Assembly (NCBI GenBank): GCA_038380435.1
Contig: JAWZYU010000020.1
Coordinates: 42,130,307 to 42,194,306, forward strand
Origin: Ryuthela nishihirai
Taxonomy: Eukaryota; Arthropoda; Arachnida; Araneae; Heptathelidae
DNA: 64,000 nucleotides
Direction of reading: 5' to 3'
Shown: piece by piece, positions 43,148 to 54,930 of the stretch
Layout of the letters: every line of letters starts with the position of its first letter
Position numbering within the stretch: position 1 is the stretch's first letter
Position numbers and translations under genes: made by a program
The notes under the pieces: generated by a model
Told to the model about the DNA's origin: nothing
What the model saw: the letters and a program-made list of their open reading frames with translations, nothing else
Database searches by the model: none

Positions 43148-43297
43148 CAAGGAATTTTTTAGAAATTACTGACTGGCAACCTTCGTGTCACGTGACACGA
43201 AGGTTGCCAGTCACTAATTTCTAAAAAATTCCTTGCCATATATTTCTTCTGAATTCTGCAATCAAACGTAGCGTTCGGATACTTTTTTGAGCGACTG
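43148..43297. mobile_element. MITE-T, left-truncated, with 88 bp palindrome
   Basis: The right terminus ends TTTTTTGAGCGACTG before TA. 43148-43235 is a palindrome of two 44 bp arms with one mismatch and no loop, centred on TCACGTGA. Confidence 0.88.
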
Positions 43298-43323
43298 TAC
43301 GTGAAGCATAAAAGGTTGAGAAC

Positions 43324-43591
43324 CATGGGCGTCCGCAGAGGGGGGCAAACGGGCACTTGTCCCCCTGGAATCGAGTAAAAAATTACACAAATTATAATGG
43401 TAACAATTCAAAACGTAATTAATTTATATACATTATGTATGTGTTTTTGTATTGATGCAATACTGTATTCTATAATCTACTTGTGAAAAAAAACCCTAAA
43501 AAATTAAATAATTAAATAAAAATTTATTGATGTAATTATTTGTTTCCAAGCTTGCCTACCCCCCTTGGAAAATTTTCTGCGGACTCCCATG
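43324..43591. mobile_element. hAT-type MITE, copy 2
   Basis: Same ends and interior as 27903-28182. Perfect 8 bp TSD TTGAGAAC (43316-43323, 43592-43599). The C run is much shorter here. Confidence 0.92.
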
Positions 43592-43599
43592 TTGAGAAC

Positions 43600-44073
43600 C
43601 ACTGCCTTAGAGAATCAGAGAAAGGAGTTAAGATGAGTCTGACCCATAGTCATCAGCGATAATTTATAGTAGGAAAAAGGAAGCAGATTGTTCAAGACCG
43701 TTATTATTTCTTCAAACCTATAGAGAAAAATTACAGAATATTCCTTTAAATAGTTGTGTATAAATCCCCCCCCCCTGACCGTGGTGTTTCACCGCACCCT
43801 ACGTTCAGAGGGAAAATTTATACACAAATATTTATCATTTCCAGGTTTCGCACCGCGAGACCCCTGGAGTGTGCCATTAGATCTAAAGATCCTTCGAGCA
43901 AGAAATTTTGATGTACGATGTCAGGAAAATAATAAAATCAACAGTAAAACTTGTAATAAATAATGGTAAATAATAAAGACCATGAAAGTATTACAAAGTT
44001 GCAAGTTTACAACGCATCTAAATCACGCATGTGTTACAGAATTTCTTTATCTAAAATACACATATGGTCCATC
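43600..44073. other. Unassigned; small inverted repeat
   Basis: TTGTGTATAAAT (about 43754) and ATTTATACACAA (about 43816) form an inverted pair around a C run. Nothing else recognised. Confidence 0.4.
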
Positions 44074-44085
44074 ACCAAACGATCA

Positions 44086-44471
44086 GGGGCGAAGTGGCTC
44101 AGTCGGTAGTGCGCAAGGCTCGTAATCTGTAGTTCCCAGGTTCGAGTCCCAGCTGGGTCAGCGTTGAGAATTATCTCCGTAAAATTCCCCGCCCTGCCCA
44201 CGGTCAGTAGGGGACACCGATGGGCTTGGAAAGGCCGCCGTCCGTCGGATGGGACATTAAGCCGTGGCCACGTGTGCGGGAGAGCCATACCCTGTGCACG
44301 TTAAAGAACACGCTGGATGGCCTTGACGGGAGGCTACCATCTGTCTCCCAACAGCTGTTCCAGTGGGTCTCCTCCCCCAACCTTCTCTGAGCCTACGGGG
44401 TCCATGTGACCTGGCCATTTAGCCCATGGTGTGCAAAAAAGTGTCGCTCAGAGGAAAAACAACCCAACCCA
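44086..44471 (+). mobile_element. SINE-A, full length
   Basis: Perfect TSD ACCAAACGATCA (44074-44085, 44472-44483). Confidence 0.96.
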
Positions 44472-44575
44472 ACCAAACGATCAAGCAGACTACATTTACA
44501 TTTCCAAAAGACGGTGTCGGGGCTTCGAATGACATGGTCACAGACTTAGTCATTCTGAGCTCTCCACAGTTGGCG

Positions 44576-45263
44576 CAAAGGGCGTCCCAAAACAACTGAG
44601 AATATTTGCCCTGTAAATTGGCAACACTGTTTAGCATCCGTTCGAATGTAGCCATTAGGTGAGAGTATGATTAACTCACTGAAATTGTTTGAAGTGAGAT
44701 ATCTACGTAGCCGCCTGTTAAACGCATTTCTTTCAAGTTTTTCTCGTCAGGGACATCAAAACGGAACAGCGTTCTGCGATTCAGATCTTTCATCGTGTGA
44801 CTTCTGCTTTTTCCATTTAAAAAGTAATTGAGAAGACTAATATTCAGCATTGATTTAGAGTTGGTTTCAAACACGCGGGCGATTTTGAAGGACTTTCGAA
44901 ACAGCGGTTTCCAGGAAACTTTAACAAGCTGGAGTAACGCTGGAACCAGGCTTTCAATAATTCACAGTTTCCGAAACGCCTTTTTCAAGTCGCACACAAA
45001 ATTCTATCACACAACGCTGTTCAGTTTTGATATCCATAACGTAAATAATTTGAAAGAAAAGTCACAGAAATGCGTTTAACAAGATGGCGAAGATACCTCA
45101 TTTCGAACGATTTCTATGTATAATTGAACACCGCGAGAAACTAAACGACGATTGTAGTGATTACGAGACAGTATGATTAGCCAATGAGTACACTCGCGCC
45201 GCTTCTAAAAAGTGTTGCCAATTTACAGTAAAGATATTCTTGGTTGTTTTGAGACTCCTTTTG
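44576..45263. mobile_element. DNA transposon with long inverted repeats, unclassified
   Basis: Left end CAAAGGGCGTCCCAAAACAA and right end (complement) CAAAAGGAGTCTCAAAACAA. Similarity continues about 50 bp to AAATTGGCAACACT on both sides. Inner segments (44690-44800 versus 44990-45090) are also inverted copies, sharing TTAAACGCATTTCT and GAACAGCGTT, so the inverted repeats may exceed 200 bp. No transposase motif or TSD was identified. Confidence 0.65.
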
Positions 45264-45504
45264 TATTTGAAATCAGTACTATAACCGACAATAAAAATAT
45301 TCTTAGTCGTTTTGGGACACCCTTTGTGTTTAACCTCAGACAGAAAAAAAATGCGAACATAATTCCTGCTGTCTGAAATTCACAGGCATGCAATATAGGA
45401 TCGCAAGATGGTCTAACTCAGTATTCTGTAGCTAGTCCGAGAGCAACTCCCAAAAGCCCTGTTATTGTGTACATGTTCTCTGCGTGAGCATATGTGCATG
45501 ATAA
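45264..45504. other. Unassigned; second copy of the same transposon end
   Basis: At about 45298-45337 the complement of CAAAGGGTGTCCCAAAACGA recurs. This suggests a second nested or duplicated end of the preceding element. Confidence 0.45.
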
Positions 45505-46245
45505 CGCTTTACCCTCCCTCAATAGTACTCACCCTCCCTCGATAATGCCTACCATCTCTCAATAGTGCCCACCCTCTCTCGATAAAGCCTACCATCTCTC
45601 AATAGTGCCCACCCTCCCTCGATAAAGCCAACCATCTCTCAATAGTGCCCTCCCTCGATAACGCCTACCATCTCTCAATAGTGCCCTCCCTCGATAACGC
45701 CTACCATCTCTCAATAGTGCCCTCCCTCCCTCGATAAAGCCTATCATCTCTCAATAGTGCCCTCCCTCGATAACGCCTACCATCTCTCAATAGTGCCCTT
45801 CCTCCCTCGATAAAGCCTACCATCTCTCAATAGTGCCCTCCCTCGATAACGCCTACCATTTCTCAATAGTGCCCTCCCTCGATAACGCCTACCATCTCTC
45901 AATAGTGCCCTCCCTCCCTCGATAAAGCCTACCATCTCTCAATAGTGCCCTCCCTCCCTCGATAAAGCCTACCATCTCTCAATAGTGCCCTCCCTCGATA
46001 ACGCCTACCATCTCTCAATAGAACCCACCCTCCCTCGATAACGCCTACCATCTCTCAATAGTGCCCTCCCTCGATAGCGCCTACCATCTCTCAATAGTGC
46101 CCAACCTCCCTCGATAACGCCTACCATCTCTCAATAGTGCCCTCCCTCCCTCGATAACGCCTACCATCTCTCAATAGTGCCCTCCCTCCCTCGATAACGC
46201 CTACCATCTCTCAATAGTGCCCTCCCTTCCTCGATAACGCCTATC
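45505..46245. repeat. ~38 bp minisatellite array
   Basis: Unit built from CTCGATAACGCCTACCATCT and CTCAATAGTGCCCTCC. Length variants come from one, two or three CCCTC blocks and from AACGCC/AAAGCC exchange. About 19 units, pyrimidine-rich on the plus strand. Confidence 0.93.
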
Positions 46246-46249
46246 CTCA

Positions 46250-46530
46250 CCGTCGTTGCCTCGTCGATTACGTCATGACCTGGAGAACAGCACTATTAAC
46301 TGTATGGAGTGGCCAGCTCGATCTTCCAACCTAAATCTCAGTAGATGGGTTGCTCCCCTGAATTCTGCTCCTGGAAGAGTGCTGGAGCTTTGATGAGCTT
46401 TGGAGGAGCAATGGAGATTATTACCCACAGTGCTGCTGGACAGTCTTTATCAACAGCATGAGACATCACTGTGTGAGGCCTTCTTAGCAACAAGAGGTGA
46501 CCACACTCCATATTGAACCGCTTGGACTAT
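46250..46530 (+). pseudogene. Tc1-like transposase C-terminal remnant
   Basis: In shifting frames the plus strand reads MEWPARSSNLN, which corresponds to the SPDLNPIEH region of Tc1 transposases. It continues as LEEQWRLLPTVLLDSLYQQH and ends EAFLATRGDHTPY. GDHTPY is a common C-terminus of arthropod Tc1-like proteins and is also present in the element at 60800-62331. The minisatellite replaces everything upstream. Stops and frame breaks make it inactive. Confidence 0.75.
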
Positions 46531-47566
46531 CTCAGTTGATCTTGAACTTTTTACCATGTAACTGTATTCGTATATAATTTAGGGAATTAAAAGTGTATTT
46601 TTAAAGCTTTTGAGGTTGTTCCTTAATTTATGAAAACCATTGTAAATTATTTAATAAAACATAACACTTTAACATTTGAGCATTGTTTCATAATAACCGT
46701 GCATTAATCATATCCTAGACACGAAAATTATTAATTCCATCACCAAAAAGAAAAAGGTTAGTATCCAGTAGCATATGATTTTCTTACAAAAAAAATTTCC
46801 CCATTCTCCACTCTTATTATCACTAATCTTATTTATCTCCATGCTATTAACTTTGCAGTCATTTCGTTCAAGGAACTATTCAACTGCTGTGGACTTTAAT
46901 TGCAAAATAAATACATTACTTCTCCCACCTCAACCCCCAAACACATCCACACTCTTATCTTCACGATGCGTATCAAAATGGGTTTTCTTTTTTAAAGAAG
47001 TGAATGAAAATTAAAATAACAACAACAACGTAGGAGCGAACGTAATGCAATTTAAAAGTGCATTAATTCCGAAGATCCTTCCATAACAACATCTTGAGCG
47101 TCACTACTACTGTCATCACACATTTTTAAGAAGAGGAAAAAAGAAACAAAATGAAACTTTAAAACTAACAGATGCTCGTTTGTGGATAGTGTTTCTTCTG
47201 TCTCTCCCCCTTCCTCTAGCCGCCTCTCCATCCCTCCCTAGCCCATCCTCCTTCATCCTTCTCTTCTTGAGCCTCCCACCGTGGCCTGTTGTCGCAGGAA
47301 TCAATTACAGGCAGGGCAACACCAGCTGACAGAAATGAGATCTTTGGTCGCGGTAAACACTCTGTCGGGGTGAAGGGAATGCAAAGCAACTTCTGTCGAG
47401 GAAAAAGGAAAGTGTGAAATATACGATAAACAGATTGTGAAAAAAACAAAATTTATATCAGATCTCGCGACAAGGAAATAACTTTCCATTCTTGAATGCA
47501 AGACTTCGATAATATTTTTAATTCCACTGATAGAATAAAATGATATTCTGAGTTTTGGTTTCTACA
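46531..47566. other. Unassigned; weak exon-like features
   Basis: A 79-codon frame at 46775-47014 has a hydrophobic segment (LLLSLILFISMLLTL) but nothing else to support it. Around 47190-47220 a pyrimidine tract ending CTAG resembles a splice acceptor, with a less AT-rich stretch after it. No product recognised. Confidence 0.35.
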
Positions 47567-47569
47567 ATG

Positions 47570-47805
47570 GGTTGTTTTACCTCTGAGAAGCACTTATTTG
47601 CACAAAATGGGCTAAATGGCCAGGTCACAAGAACCCCAAGGGTTCTCTCTCTCTCTCCTGAACACAGGGTAATCTTACCCATGATCTTACTGATGCTAGC
47701 GGCGTCCCCTTTCTCGCCGAAGGTACTATTGGCGGAGAGAAATCTTAACTATGGCACAATTGGGACTCGAATCTGAGAAATGCAGAAGATTGGGAGCCTA
47801 GCATT
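47570..47805 (-). mobile_element. SINE-A, old, internally deleted
   Basis: Tail and first 80 bp are recognisable, then a CT repeat and a jump to the head-side body. B-box region GGGACTCGAATCTGAG. Confidence 0.7.
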
Positions 47806-47810
47806 CATCC

Positions 47811-48198
47811 CACACCGTTTGTGTAGTGTGACACCCATAACCTTCACAATATTTCACTTAAAACAGGAATATCCGAAGGGCTCTTATGTCTTTGAATTGA
47901 GTTTGAATCCGAAATATAATTGCAGTTAAAAATTAATTATATTGATGTGAAATAGTAAGACTTGCTCAATTGAAGCATAGAAACCCATTGTTAACAAGTC
48001 ATGTGTACATGCAATCTTACAAACAATTTGGTTCATATCTTAAATATCGGGGTCCCCACACTTTTTGTTATTTCCAGGTATTAAAATTTTCCATCGGAGG
48101 TGGGGGGGGGGGGACAAACATGCTCTCTTCTAGATTCGATTCTGTCTTAAAACAGCAGAAGACACTTGAAACGAAGTTTTGTTTTGTTTACCATCTGT
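47811..48198. other. Unassigned sequence with a G run
   Basis: A long G run lies at 48103-48113. Nothing else recognised. Confidence 0.4.
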
Positions 48199-48207
48199 TA
48201 TATTATC

Positions 48208-48588
48208 GGGTTGGGTTGTTTTACCTCTGAGCGGCACTTTTTGCACACAATGGGCTAAATGGCCAGGTCACATGGACCGCGAAGGCTCAGAAGGTTGGGG
48301 GAGGGGACCCACTGGTACAGCTGTTGGGAGATAGATGGTAGCCTCCCGTCAAGGCCATCCAGCGTGTTCTTTAACGTGCACAGGGTATGGCTCTCCCGCA
48401 CAAGGGACCACAGCTTAATGTCCCATCAGACGGACGGCGGCCTTTCCAAGCCCATCGGTGTCCCCTATTGACCGTGGGCAGGGCGGGGAATTTTGCGGAG
48501 ATAATTCTCAACGCTGACCCAGCTGGGACTCGAACCTGGGAACTACAGATTACGAGCCTGGCGCGCTACCGACTGAACCACCCCCGCC
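48208..48588 (-). mobile_element. SINE-A, full length
   Basis: TSD TATATTATC (48199-48207, 48589-48597). Confidence 0.93.
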
Positions 48589-48597
48589 TATATTATC

Positions 48598-48914
48598 CGG
48601 AATATTGCAATTATTACATAATGACTTTTAGAGAGCTGACATTACGGAAAGCTAATATTGTTGCGCAGTGTTATATAACATAAAACGGTGTTGCGAAACA
48701 GCTCCATATGCACACCGTTATGTAATACTTCATTATTTACAAACATAGCGGCAAAATAACAGAAGCGATAGGCAAAGAATGTTCGAGGAAAATTCTTACG
48801 ACTGTCGATTCTGTTGTTCAACATTTTAGCTTCCATAACTTTTACATTTTAAACGAATGCTGCTCAAAATCGAGATTTACGTTTTAAGTCAAACTTTTTT
48901 ATGACACAATGAAT
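48598..48914. other. Unassigned sequence
   Basis: Nothing recognised. Confidence 0.45.
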
Positions 48915-49120
48915 TGACTCTGAGTCACACGTTTTTTGACCATAACGAGGCTAAATGGCCAGGACGCAAAGACCCCCAGGCTCAATAAGGTTTGGAGAAG
49001 GGGACCAACTAGATAGCTGTTAGGGGACAGATGGAAGCCTCTTGTCAAAGCCCTCTAGCGTGTTCTTTAAGGTGAACAGAGTCTAAAACACGGGATCATG
49101 ACTAAACGTCCCATCCTACG
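48915..49120 (-). mobile_element. SINE-A, old copy, tail-side half
   Basis: Diverged body from the tail to CGTCCCATCCTACG. The rest continues at 49513-49670, beyond a nested younger SINE-A. Confidence 0.75.
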
Positions 49121-49501
49121 GGGGCGGGGTGGCTCAGTCGGTAGCGCGCCAGGCTCGTAATCTGTAGTTCCCAGGTTCGAGTCCCAGCTGGGTCAGCATT
49201 GAGATTTATCTCCGCAAAATTCCCCGCCCTGCCCACGGTTAGTAGGGGACACCGATGGGCTTGGAAAGGCCCCCGTCCGTCGGATGGGACGTTAAGCCGT
49301 GGCCCCGTGTGTGGGAGAGCCATACCCTGTGCACGTTAAAGAACACGCTGGATGGCCTTGACGAGAGGCTACCATCTGTCTCCCAACAGCCGTTCCAGTG
49401 GGTCCCCTCCCCAACCTTCTCTGAGCCTTCGGGGTCCATGTGACCTGGCCATTTAGCCCATGGTGTGCAAAAAAGTGCCGCTCAGAGGTAAAACAACCCA
49501 A
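49121..49501 (+). mobile_element. SINE-A, full length, nested in an older SINE-A
   Basis: TSD CCCATCCTACG (49110-49120, 49502-49512). It is in the opposite orientation to the host copy. Confidence 0.95.
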
Positions 49502-49512
49502 CCCATCCTACG

Positions 49513-49670
49513 GAGGGCCCCCTTTCCAAGCAGATCGATGTCCCGTACTAACTGAGAACAAGGCAGGGAGCTTTGCCGAGATAAATATCAACGTTGGCCG
49601 AGGTGGATTCGACACTGGGAACTGCGGATTATGAGCCTGGCGCGCTCCCAACTGAGTCTCCCACGCCCAT
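49513..49670 (-). mobile_element. SINE-A, old copy, head-side half
   Basis: Continues the 48915 copy. Diverged B box (GGATTCGACACTGGG) and A-box region (GCGCGCTCCCAACTGAG) are present. Confidence 0.75.
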
Positions 49671-49769
49671 TGTTCTATTAGAAAATTTATTGGGAAAGTT
49701 GAAGAGCTCTGAATGTGCTTTTCAATTCACATAGCACGGAAGTGTTTGGATACTTTTGGTAATATAGTG

Positions 49770-50070
49770 TATCTCCTTACATGACACTCTTTTGCAGACA
49801 ATGGGCAAAATGTCCAGATCGCGAGGATCCCAAGAGATCAGAGAAATTTGATCCACAACACACAATTGGAAACCTCTTTTCAAGGCCATCCAGCTTGTTC
49901 TTTAACGTGCACACGCGGCACACGGATTCCCGTTCTATCCAATCGAAGACTCCCTTTCCAAGCCCAACAGCGTCCCCTTTCTTAAAGAGGGCAGAAAAGG
50001 GGTTAGCGGTTAAAAATATCCTCGCAGGCACAGTTCGGACTTGAACCCCTCGCGCTACCGACTGAGGCCT
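49770..50070 (-). mobile_element. SINE-A, ancient copy
   Basis: Recognisable landmarks are CAATGGGCAAAATGTCCAG, GTTCTTTAACGTGCACACG, and the A-box end GCGCTACCGACTGAG. Heavily diverged. Confidence 0.7.
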
Positions 50071-50116
50071 CTGCATATGGGAGATGGGACGACTCTCCCA
50101 TCTCTTATATGCAGAG
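50069..50116. repeat. Hairpin at the end of an ancient SINE
   Basis: CTCTGCATATGGGAGATGGG pairs with CCCATCTCTTATATGCAGAG around a short loop. Starts exactly where the SINE A box ends. Confidence 0.75.
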
Positions 50117-50294
50117 AGAATCAACTGCTTAAAGACAGAAAACAAGGTATTGATTTCACCAACGTTACCACTGAAATCTTATTGTTTTTCTGCAGTTTTT
50201 GCATCTTTATATTTTATGCTTCAGTTTTAGAATTAGACGTGGGATGGTGGTGTAAGATATCCCTAATACCTAGAGAGATGATACGCATTTGAAA

Positions 50295-50676
50295 GGGGGT
50301 GGCTCAGTCGGTAGCGCGCCAAGCTCGTAATCTGTAGTTCGCAGATTCGAGTCCCAGCTGGGTCAGCGTTGAGATTTATCTCCGCAAAATTCCCCGCCCT
50401 GCAAACGGTCAGTAGGGGACACCGATGGGCTTGGAAAGTCCGTCGTCCGTCGGATGGGACGTTAAGCCGTGGCACCGTATGACTGTTGGGAGAGCCATAC
50501 CCTGTGCACTTAAAGAACACGCTGGATGGCCTTGATGGGAGACTATCATCTTTCTCCCAACAGCTGTTCCAGGGGTCCCCTCCCCCAGCCTTCTCTGAGC
50601 CTTCGGGGTCCTTGTGACCAGGCCTTTAGCCCATGATGTGCAAAAAAGTGCCGCTCAGAAGTAAAACAACCCACCA
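50295..50676 (+). mobile_element. SINE-A, full length
   Basis: Imperfect TSD ACGCATTTGAAA / ACGCATTCAAAA (50283-50294, 50677-50688). Slightly diverged. Confidence 0.88.
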
Positions 50677-50688
50677 ACGCATTCAAAA

Positions 50689-51486
50689 TTGGAGGAGTTT
50701 CATTCCCCCTCCACCCCAAGCTAATTCGCCTTCAGGATGAAAGAACACCGATATCAGGAATGAAATATGACCTCTAACATTTTCGCCTTTTGCAAAAGTG
50801 CGTTTTCGCATTGAAAACATTTTTTCTTTCATTTTTAGATTTCGGAAACAGGTGAATGCTGGGAGACCTCGTTTTTTTTAAAAAAAAAACAAATTCTCCT
50901 GGATTGCTTTTCAACACCTCATTCAACGAGAACGATGCAAAGGAACAGATTTGTGGTTTCTTCGTGCTTTAGCTCTATCTTCAAATGCATTCATTCATGC
51001 TCGTCTTTTTTGAAGTCTAACGAAGCGTATAATATTCAAGACGAGGAGAGAAACGGAGTTGATTGGAAAATTAGTTTAATAGGAAGAAGCAATCAAGCAT
51101 TGGGAAATTTTCACGCTCTTTGAAGGTGTTTGCTCGATGTGTTTTATTTTCTCAGATTTTTTTTTTAATCAGATGTTTACTACACAACGAAGCCTTATTC
51201 AATGCCGAAGCAGTAGAAGTTTGCAAGTTTCATCATTTTTTTTATTCATTTCTTTCTTCTTTCATATTTTTTTCGCATGAGTAGAACGTTGGTTTTCTAG
51301 CTAATTTTCTCTAACAGCTGGAGCAATTGCAATTAAAGATAATTCGCTATTGTCTCTTAGAGTTGGGGTTAAATGCACTGAGATACTGACATCTGTTACA
51401 TATAATAACTGAAAGCGAAAGGTACAGGAGAAACTTTTGATATCTTTTAACCAATTTGATGGAAAAAATTTATAGTTTGCTTTCAC
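50689..51486. other. Unassigned AT-rich sequence
   Basis: Nothing recognised; frames are short. Confidence 0.45.
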
Positions 51487-51835
51487 TGAGCATCAATATC
51501 GCTTACACTGAGGATCAATATCGCTTGCACTGAGCATCAATATCGTTTAACTGAGCATCGGTATCGCTTTTCGTTTAACGTCAATGTCGTTTTCACTTAA
51601 CATCATTATCGCTTTTCATTGGGCAATGATATTGCTTTCACTGAGCATCGGTTCGCTTTCATCGAACATCGCTGTCATTTTCGCTGAACATCGGTATCAT
51701 TTTCGCTGAACATCGGTATCATTTTCGCTGAACATTAATATCTCTTTCACTGAGTATCCATATCGCTTTCACCGAGCATTAATATCGCTTTCACCGAGCA
51801 TTAATATCGCTTTCATTAGCATGTGCTATTAGCTT
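51487..51835. repeat. ~25 bp repeat array (satellite domain, part 1)
   Basis: Loose units TTTCACTGAGCATCAATATCGC, with many substitutions, about 14 copies. Left edge of the 4.6 kb satellite domain. Confidence 0.85.
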
Positions 51836-52940
51836 AAAAAAAACTCTCACTGCACGTCAGTATCTCCTTTTCTATTTAGTGTGAAGTGAAACTCTCACTG
51901 CACGTCAGTATCTTCTTTTCCATTTAGTGTGAAGTGAAACTCTAACTGCACATCAGTATCTCCTTCATTTAGTGTGAAGTGAAACTCTAACTGCACATCA
52001 GTATCTCCTTTTCCATTTAGTGTGAAGTGAAACTCTCACTGCACATCAGTATCTCCTTCATTTAATGTGAAGTGAAACTCTCACTGCACATCAGTATCTC
52101 CTTCATTTAGTGTGAAGTGAAACTCTCACTGCACATCAGTATCTCCTTCATTTAGTGTGAAGTGAAACTCTAACTGCACATCAGTATCTCCTTTTCCATT
52201 TAGTGTGAAGTGAAACTCTCACTGCACATCAGTATGTCCTTCTTCATTTAGTGTGAAGTGAAACTCTCACTGCACATCAGTATCTCCTTTTCCATTTAGT
52301 GTGAGTGAAACTCTCACTGCACGTCAGTATCTCCTTTATTCATTTAGTGTGAAGTGAAACTCTAACTGCACATCAGTATCTCCTTTATTCATTTAGTGTG
52401 AAGTGAAACTCTCGTTGCACATCAGTATGTCCTTCTTCATTTAGTGTGAAGTGAAACTCTCACTGCACATCAGTATCTCCTTTTCCATTTAGTATGAGTG
52501 AAACTCTCACTGCACGTCAGTATCTCCTTTATTCATTTAGTGTGAAGTGAAACTCTCACTGCACATCAGTATCTCCTTCATTTAGCGTGAAGTGAAACTC
52601 TAACTGCACATCAGTATCTCCTTTTCCATTTAGTGTGAAGTGAAACTCTAACTGCACATCAGTATCTCCTTTTCCATTTAGTGTGAAGTGAAACTCTCAC
52701 TGCACATCAGTATCTCCTTCATTTAGTGTGAAGTGAAACTCTAACTGCACATCAGTATCTCCTTTTCCATTTAGTGTGAAGTGAAACTCTCACTGCACGT
52801 CAGTATCTCCTTTTCCATTTAGTGTGAAGTGAAACTCTCATTGCACATCAGTATCTCCTTCATTTAGTGTGAAGTGAAACTCTCACTGCACATCAGTATC
52901 TCCTTCATTTAGTGTGAAGTGAAACTCTAACTGCACCGAG
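51836..52940. repeat. 45/49 bp satellite array (part 2)
   Basis: Unit ATTTAGTGTGAAGTGAAACT then CTCACTGCACATCAGTATCT then CCTTC or CCTTTTCC, in two length forms. About 23 highly similar copies. Confidence 0.95.
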
Positions 52941-53230
52941 TTCTTCACTTCTCATTTAGTTCTTAAAAGATGTGTAGCTCTGAAGCTGAACTTCAACATC
53001 TCACACATATATTTGGTTTGTGTAAGATGCAGTTCTCATTGTACATTGATAGCCTTTTTTACATTTAATGTGAACAAGGTATAACTCTATACTTACAAGA
53101 TGCCTCATTTTCCCCCATTTTATGTGCAGAAGGTGTAGTTCTCATTGCACATCGATAGCTTAACATTTAATGAGAACGAGGTACTTATCTCCCTTTACAA
53201 GACATATAATTTTTCCATCTAGTAAGCAAA
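52941..53230. repeat. Diverged satellite monomers (left of LINE)
   Basis: Degenerate ~50 bp units with the same order of motifs: GTGCAGAAGGTGTAG, TTCTCATTGCACATCGATAG, CATTTAATGNGAAC. Confidence 0.75.
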
Positions 53231-54725
53231 AGGTCTGTAAATGGTAGCTAGGCATAAACTGGAAGGAGAGCTGTGTACCAATCCCCAGTGATGATGCACA
53301 GAACCAGCCAGGTCTAGCGCCTAATGTCGGACCCCGCCTTTTCGTGGTGCCGTTTAGTATTTTTCAAAAGAGATATTCTCATTTGGGAGGGAATGGAAGG
53401 GGAGGGCTATCAGTTCAGTATGGCCTACTGATCTATGGCTACTTTTTTCTGTTTTTTTCAACCCTGCTGAGGAGTGGTCAACTTCACAGGGTCTTGGTGC
53501 TGACCATTTATACCTACTGGACTGGACTTGTTTATGAATTTGAGCTTGATTATGGATCCTAGACTTGCTGCACTGGTGGGCCTCTGTTGAGGGAGAATCT
53601 GCCGCTGTGTTTTCTGTTAGCTGTTGCCAGCCCTAAGTGAACAGAGGCATGGGATACCTTATATCAGCTTGTGGATAATCCTAATCAGAGGCCATCGTAG
53701 GTACCTGAACCTTACTTAGCTAGTTGGGCATCGTCAAGGCTAAACTGGAATAATGTGTCTCAGGCAGGCCATATGGCTCTTGAAAAAGTCCACTTGAAAA
53801 GGTGGTGCCTGAAGTTCCTACCAGCATCGGTGACTTCAGCCTTTAGCGGAGGAGGAACAGGTCTTTGCCTCATGCCTGCGATCAGGGGGGTGTTTGATAT
53901 TGTTGGCCCTGCCTCAATAAACACAGTTTCTTTAAATATCCTACTAATCACTTTCTCTCTGCAGGAATGTGAAACGTGAGGATATTACATAGAGATTATT
54001 CTCTTGATGTCCTCACACAGGAATTCCAGCGCTACAATCTAGATATTCTAGGCGTGCAAGAGACCAGATGGACTGGTAAAGGTGAGATACTTAAAATAAC
54101 TTTAAATTTCTCCTTTCAGGGAGGGAGGATAGAAAGCATTGCCAAAGTGTAGGTTTGCTTCTCAGCAGACACGCCAGTGATACTCTTCTAGGATATGATT
54201 GCATTAATGAAAGATTTCTTATAGCAAAATTTAAAACAAAAATTAAAAACTTGAATGTCATCTGCTGTATAATAGTTTGGTTCATTCTAAGTTTAGTTAT
54301 GGTAGTGAAACATGGACCCTTTGTAAGCAAGATAACAAGAAACTTGATGCCTCTGATTCTAAATGCTTACGCAGTATCTTGGGCATTAGGTGGTTTCACT
54401 TTGTAAGTAATGATGAGGTTAGGAGGAGTCATCAACCTCCTTTGAGCAGCATTTGTACAAAGAGAGACTGCGTTGGTTTGACCATGTTGCCCGTATGCAT
54501 AGCTGCAGATTGGCAAAGAGGATTATGAACAGTGTACCTAAGGGTATCAGAAAAAGAGGGATACTTAAGATGCGATGGGCAGACATGTCAAATAGGACCT
54601 TGCTAGAATTGGCCTAGGGTGGCCAAATACAGCAGCTGTAGCTCAAAAGAGACACATCTTGAGAGCAAAATTATACAGTCTGGTTGGACCTCCGTATCCC
54701 ATGGCTGCATGAGGATTTTACATGT
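53231..54725 (+). pseudogene. RTE-like LINE with large internal deletion
   Basis: Inserted into the satellite with a possible TSD GCAAAAGG (53223-53230; again at 54733). 53231-53985 is 5' untranslated-like. At 53988-54093 the frame reads SLDVLTQEFQRYNLDILGVQ then ETRWTGKGE, the start of the endonuclease domain (catalytic Glu in QETRW). At 54150-54265 comes NERFLIAKFKTKIKNLNVIC. The RT core is deleted. At 54280-54620 the ORF2 C-terminus follows: YGSETWTL, KCLRSILGIRWFHFVSNDEV, then NSVPKGIRKRG. Frameshifts are present. It ends TGCATGAGGATTTTACATGT, shared with 35480-35575. Confidence 0.88.
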
Positions 54726-54930
54726 ATGTATATGCAAAAGGCGCAGCTCTCACTGCACATCAATAGCTCTTTTTACATTTAATGAGAACAACAAAATATA
54801 ACTCTCTCGTTATATCTGTTTTTCCCATTTGATGTGCAGAAGGTACTTACTTTACAACTCTTTTGTCATAAGAAATTTAATGTAGTTCTCATTGTGAGTT
54901 ATCTTTTTCTTTATTCAGTATGGCCAAAGA
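54726..54930. repeat. Diverged satellite monomers (right of LINE)
   Basis: Continues 52941-53230: GCAAAAGGCGCAGCTCTCAC, TGCACATCAATAGC, CATTTAATGAGAAC, CATTTGATGTGCAGAAGG. Confidence 0.75.

Noticed and set aside
46775..47014. Secreted protein gene with hydrophobic start
   Set aside because: One hydrophobic segment in a short AT-rich frame, with no supporting promoter, splice or homology signal.
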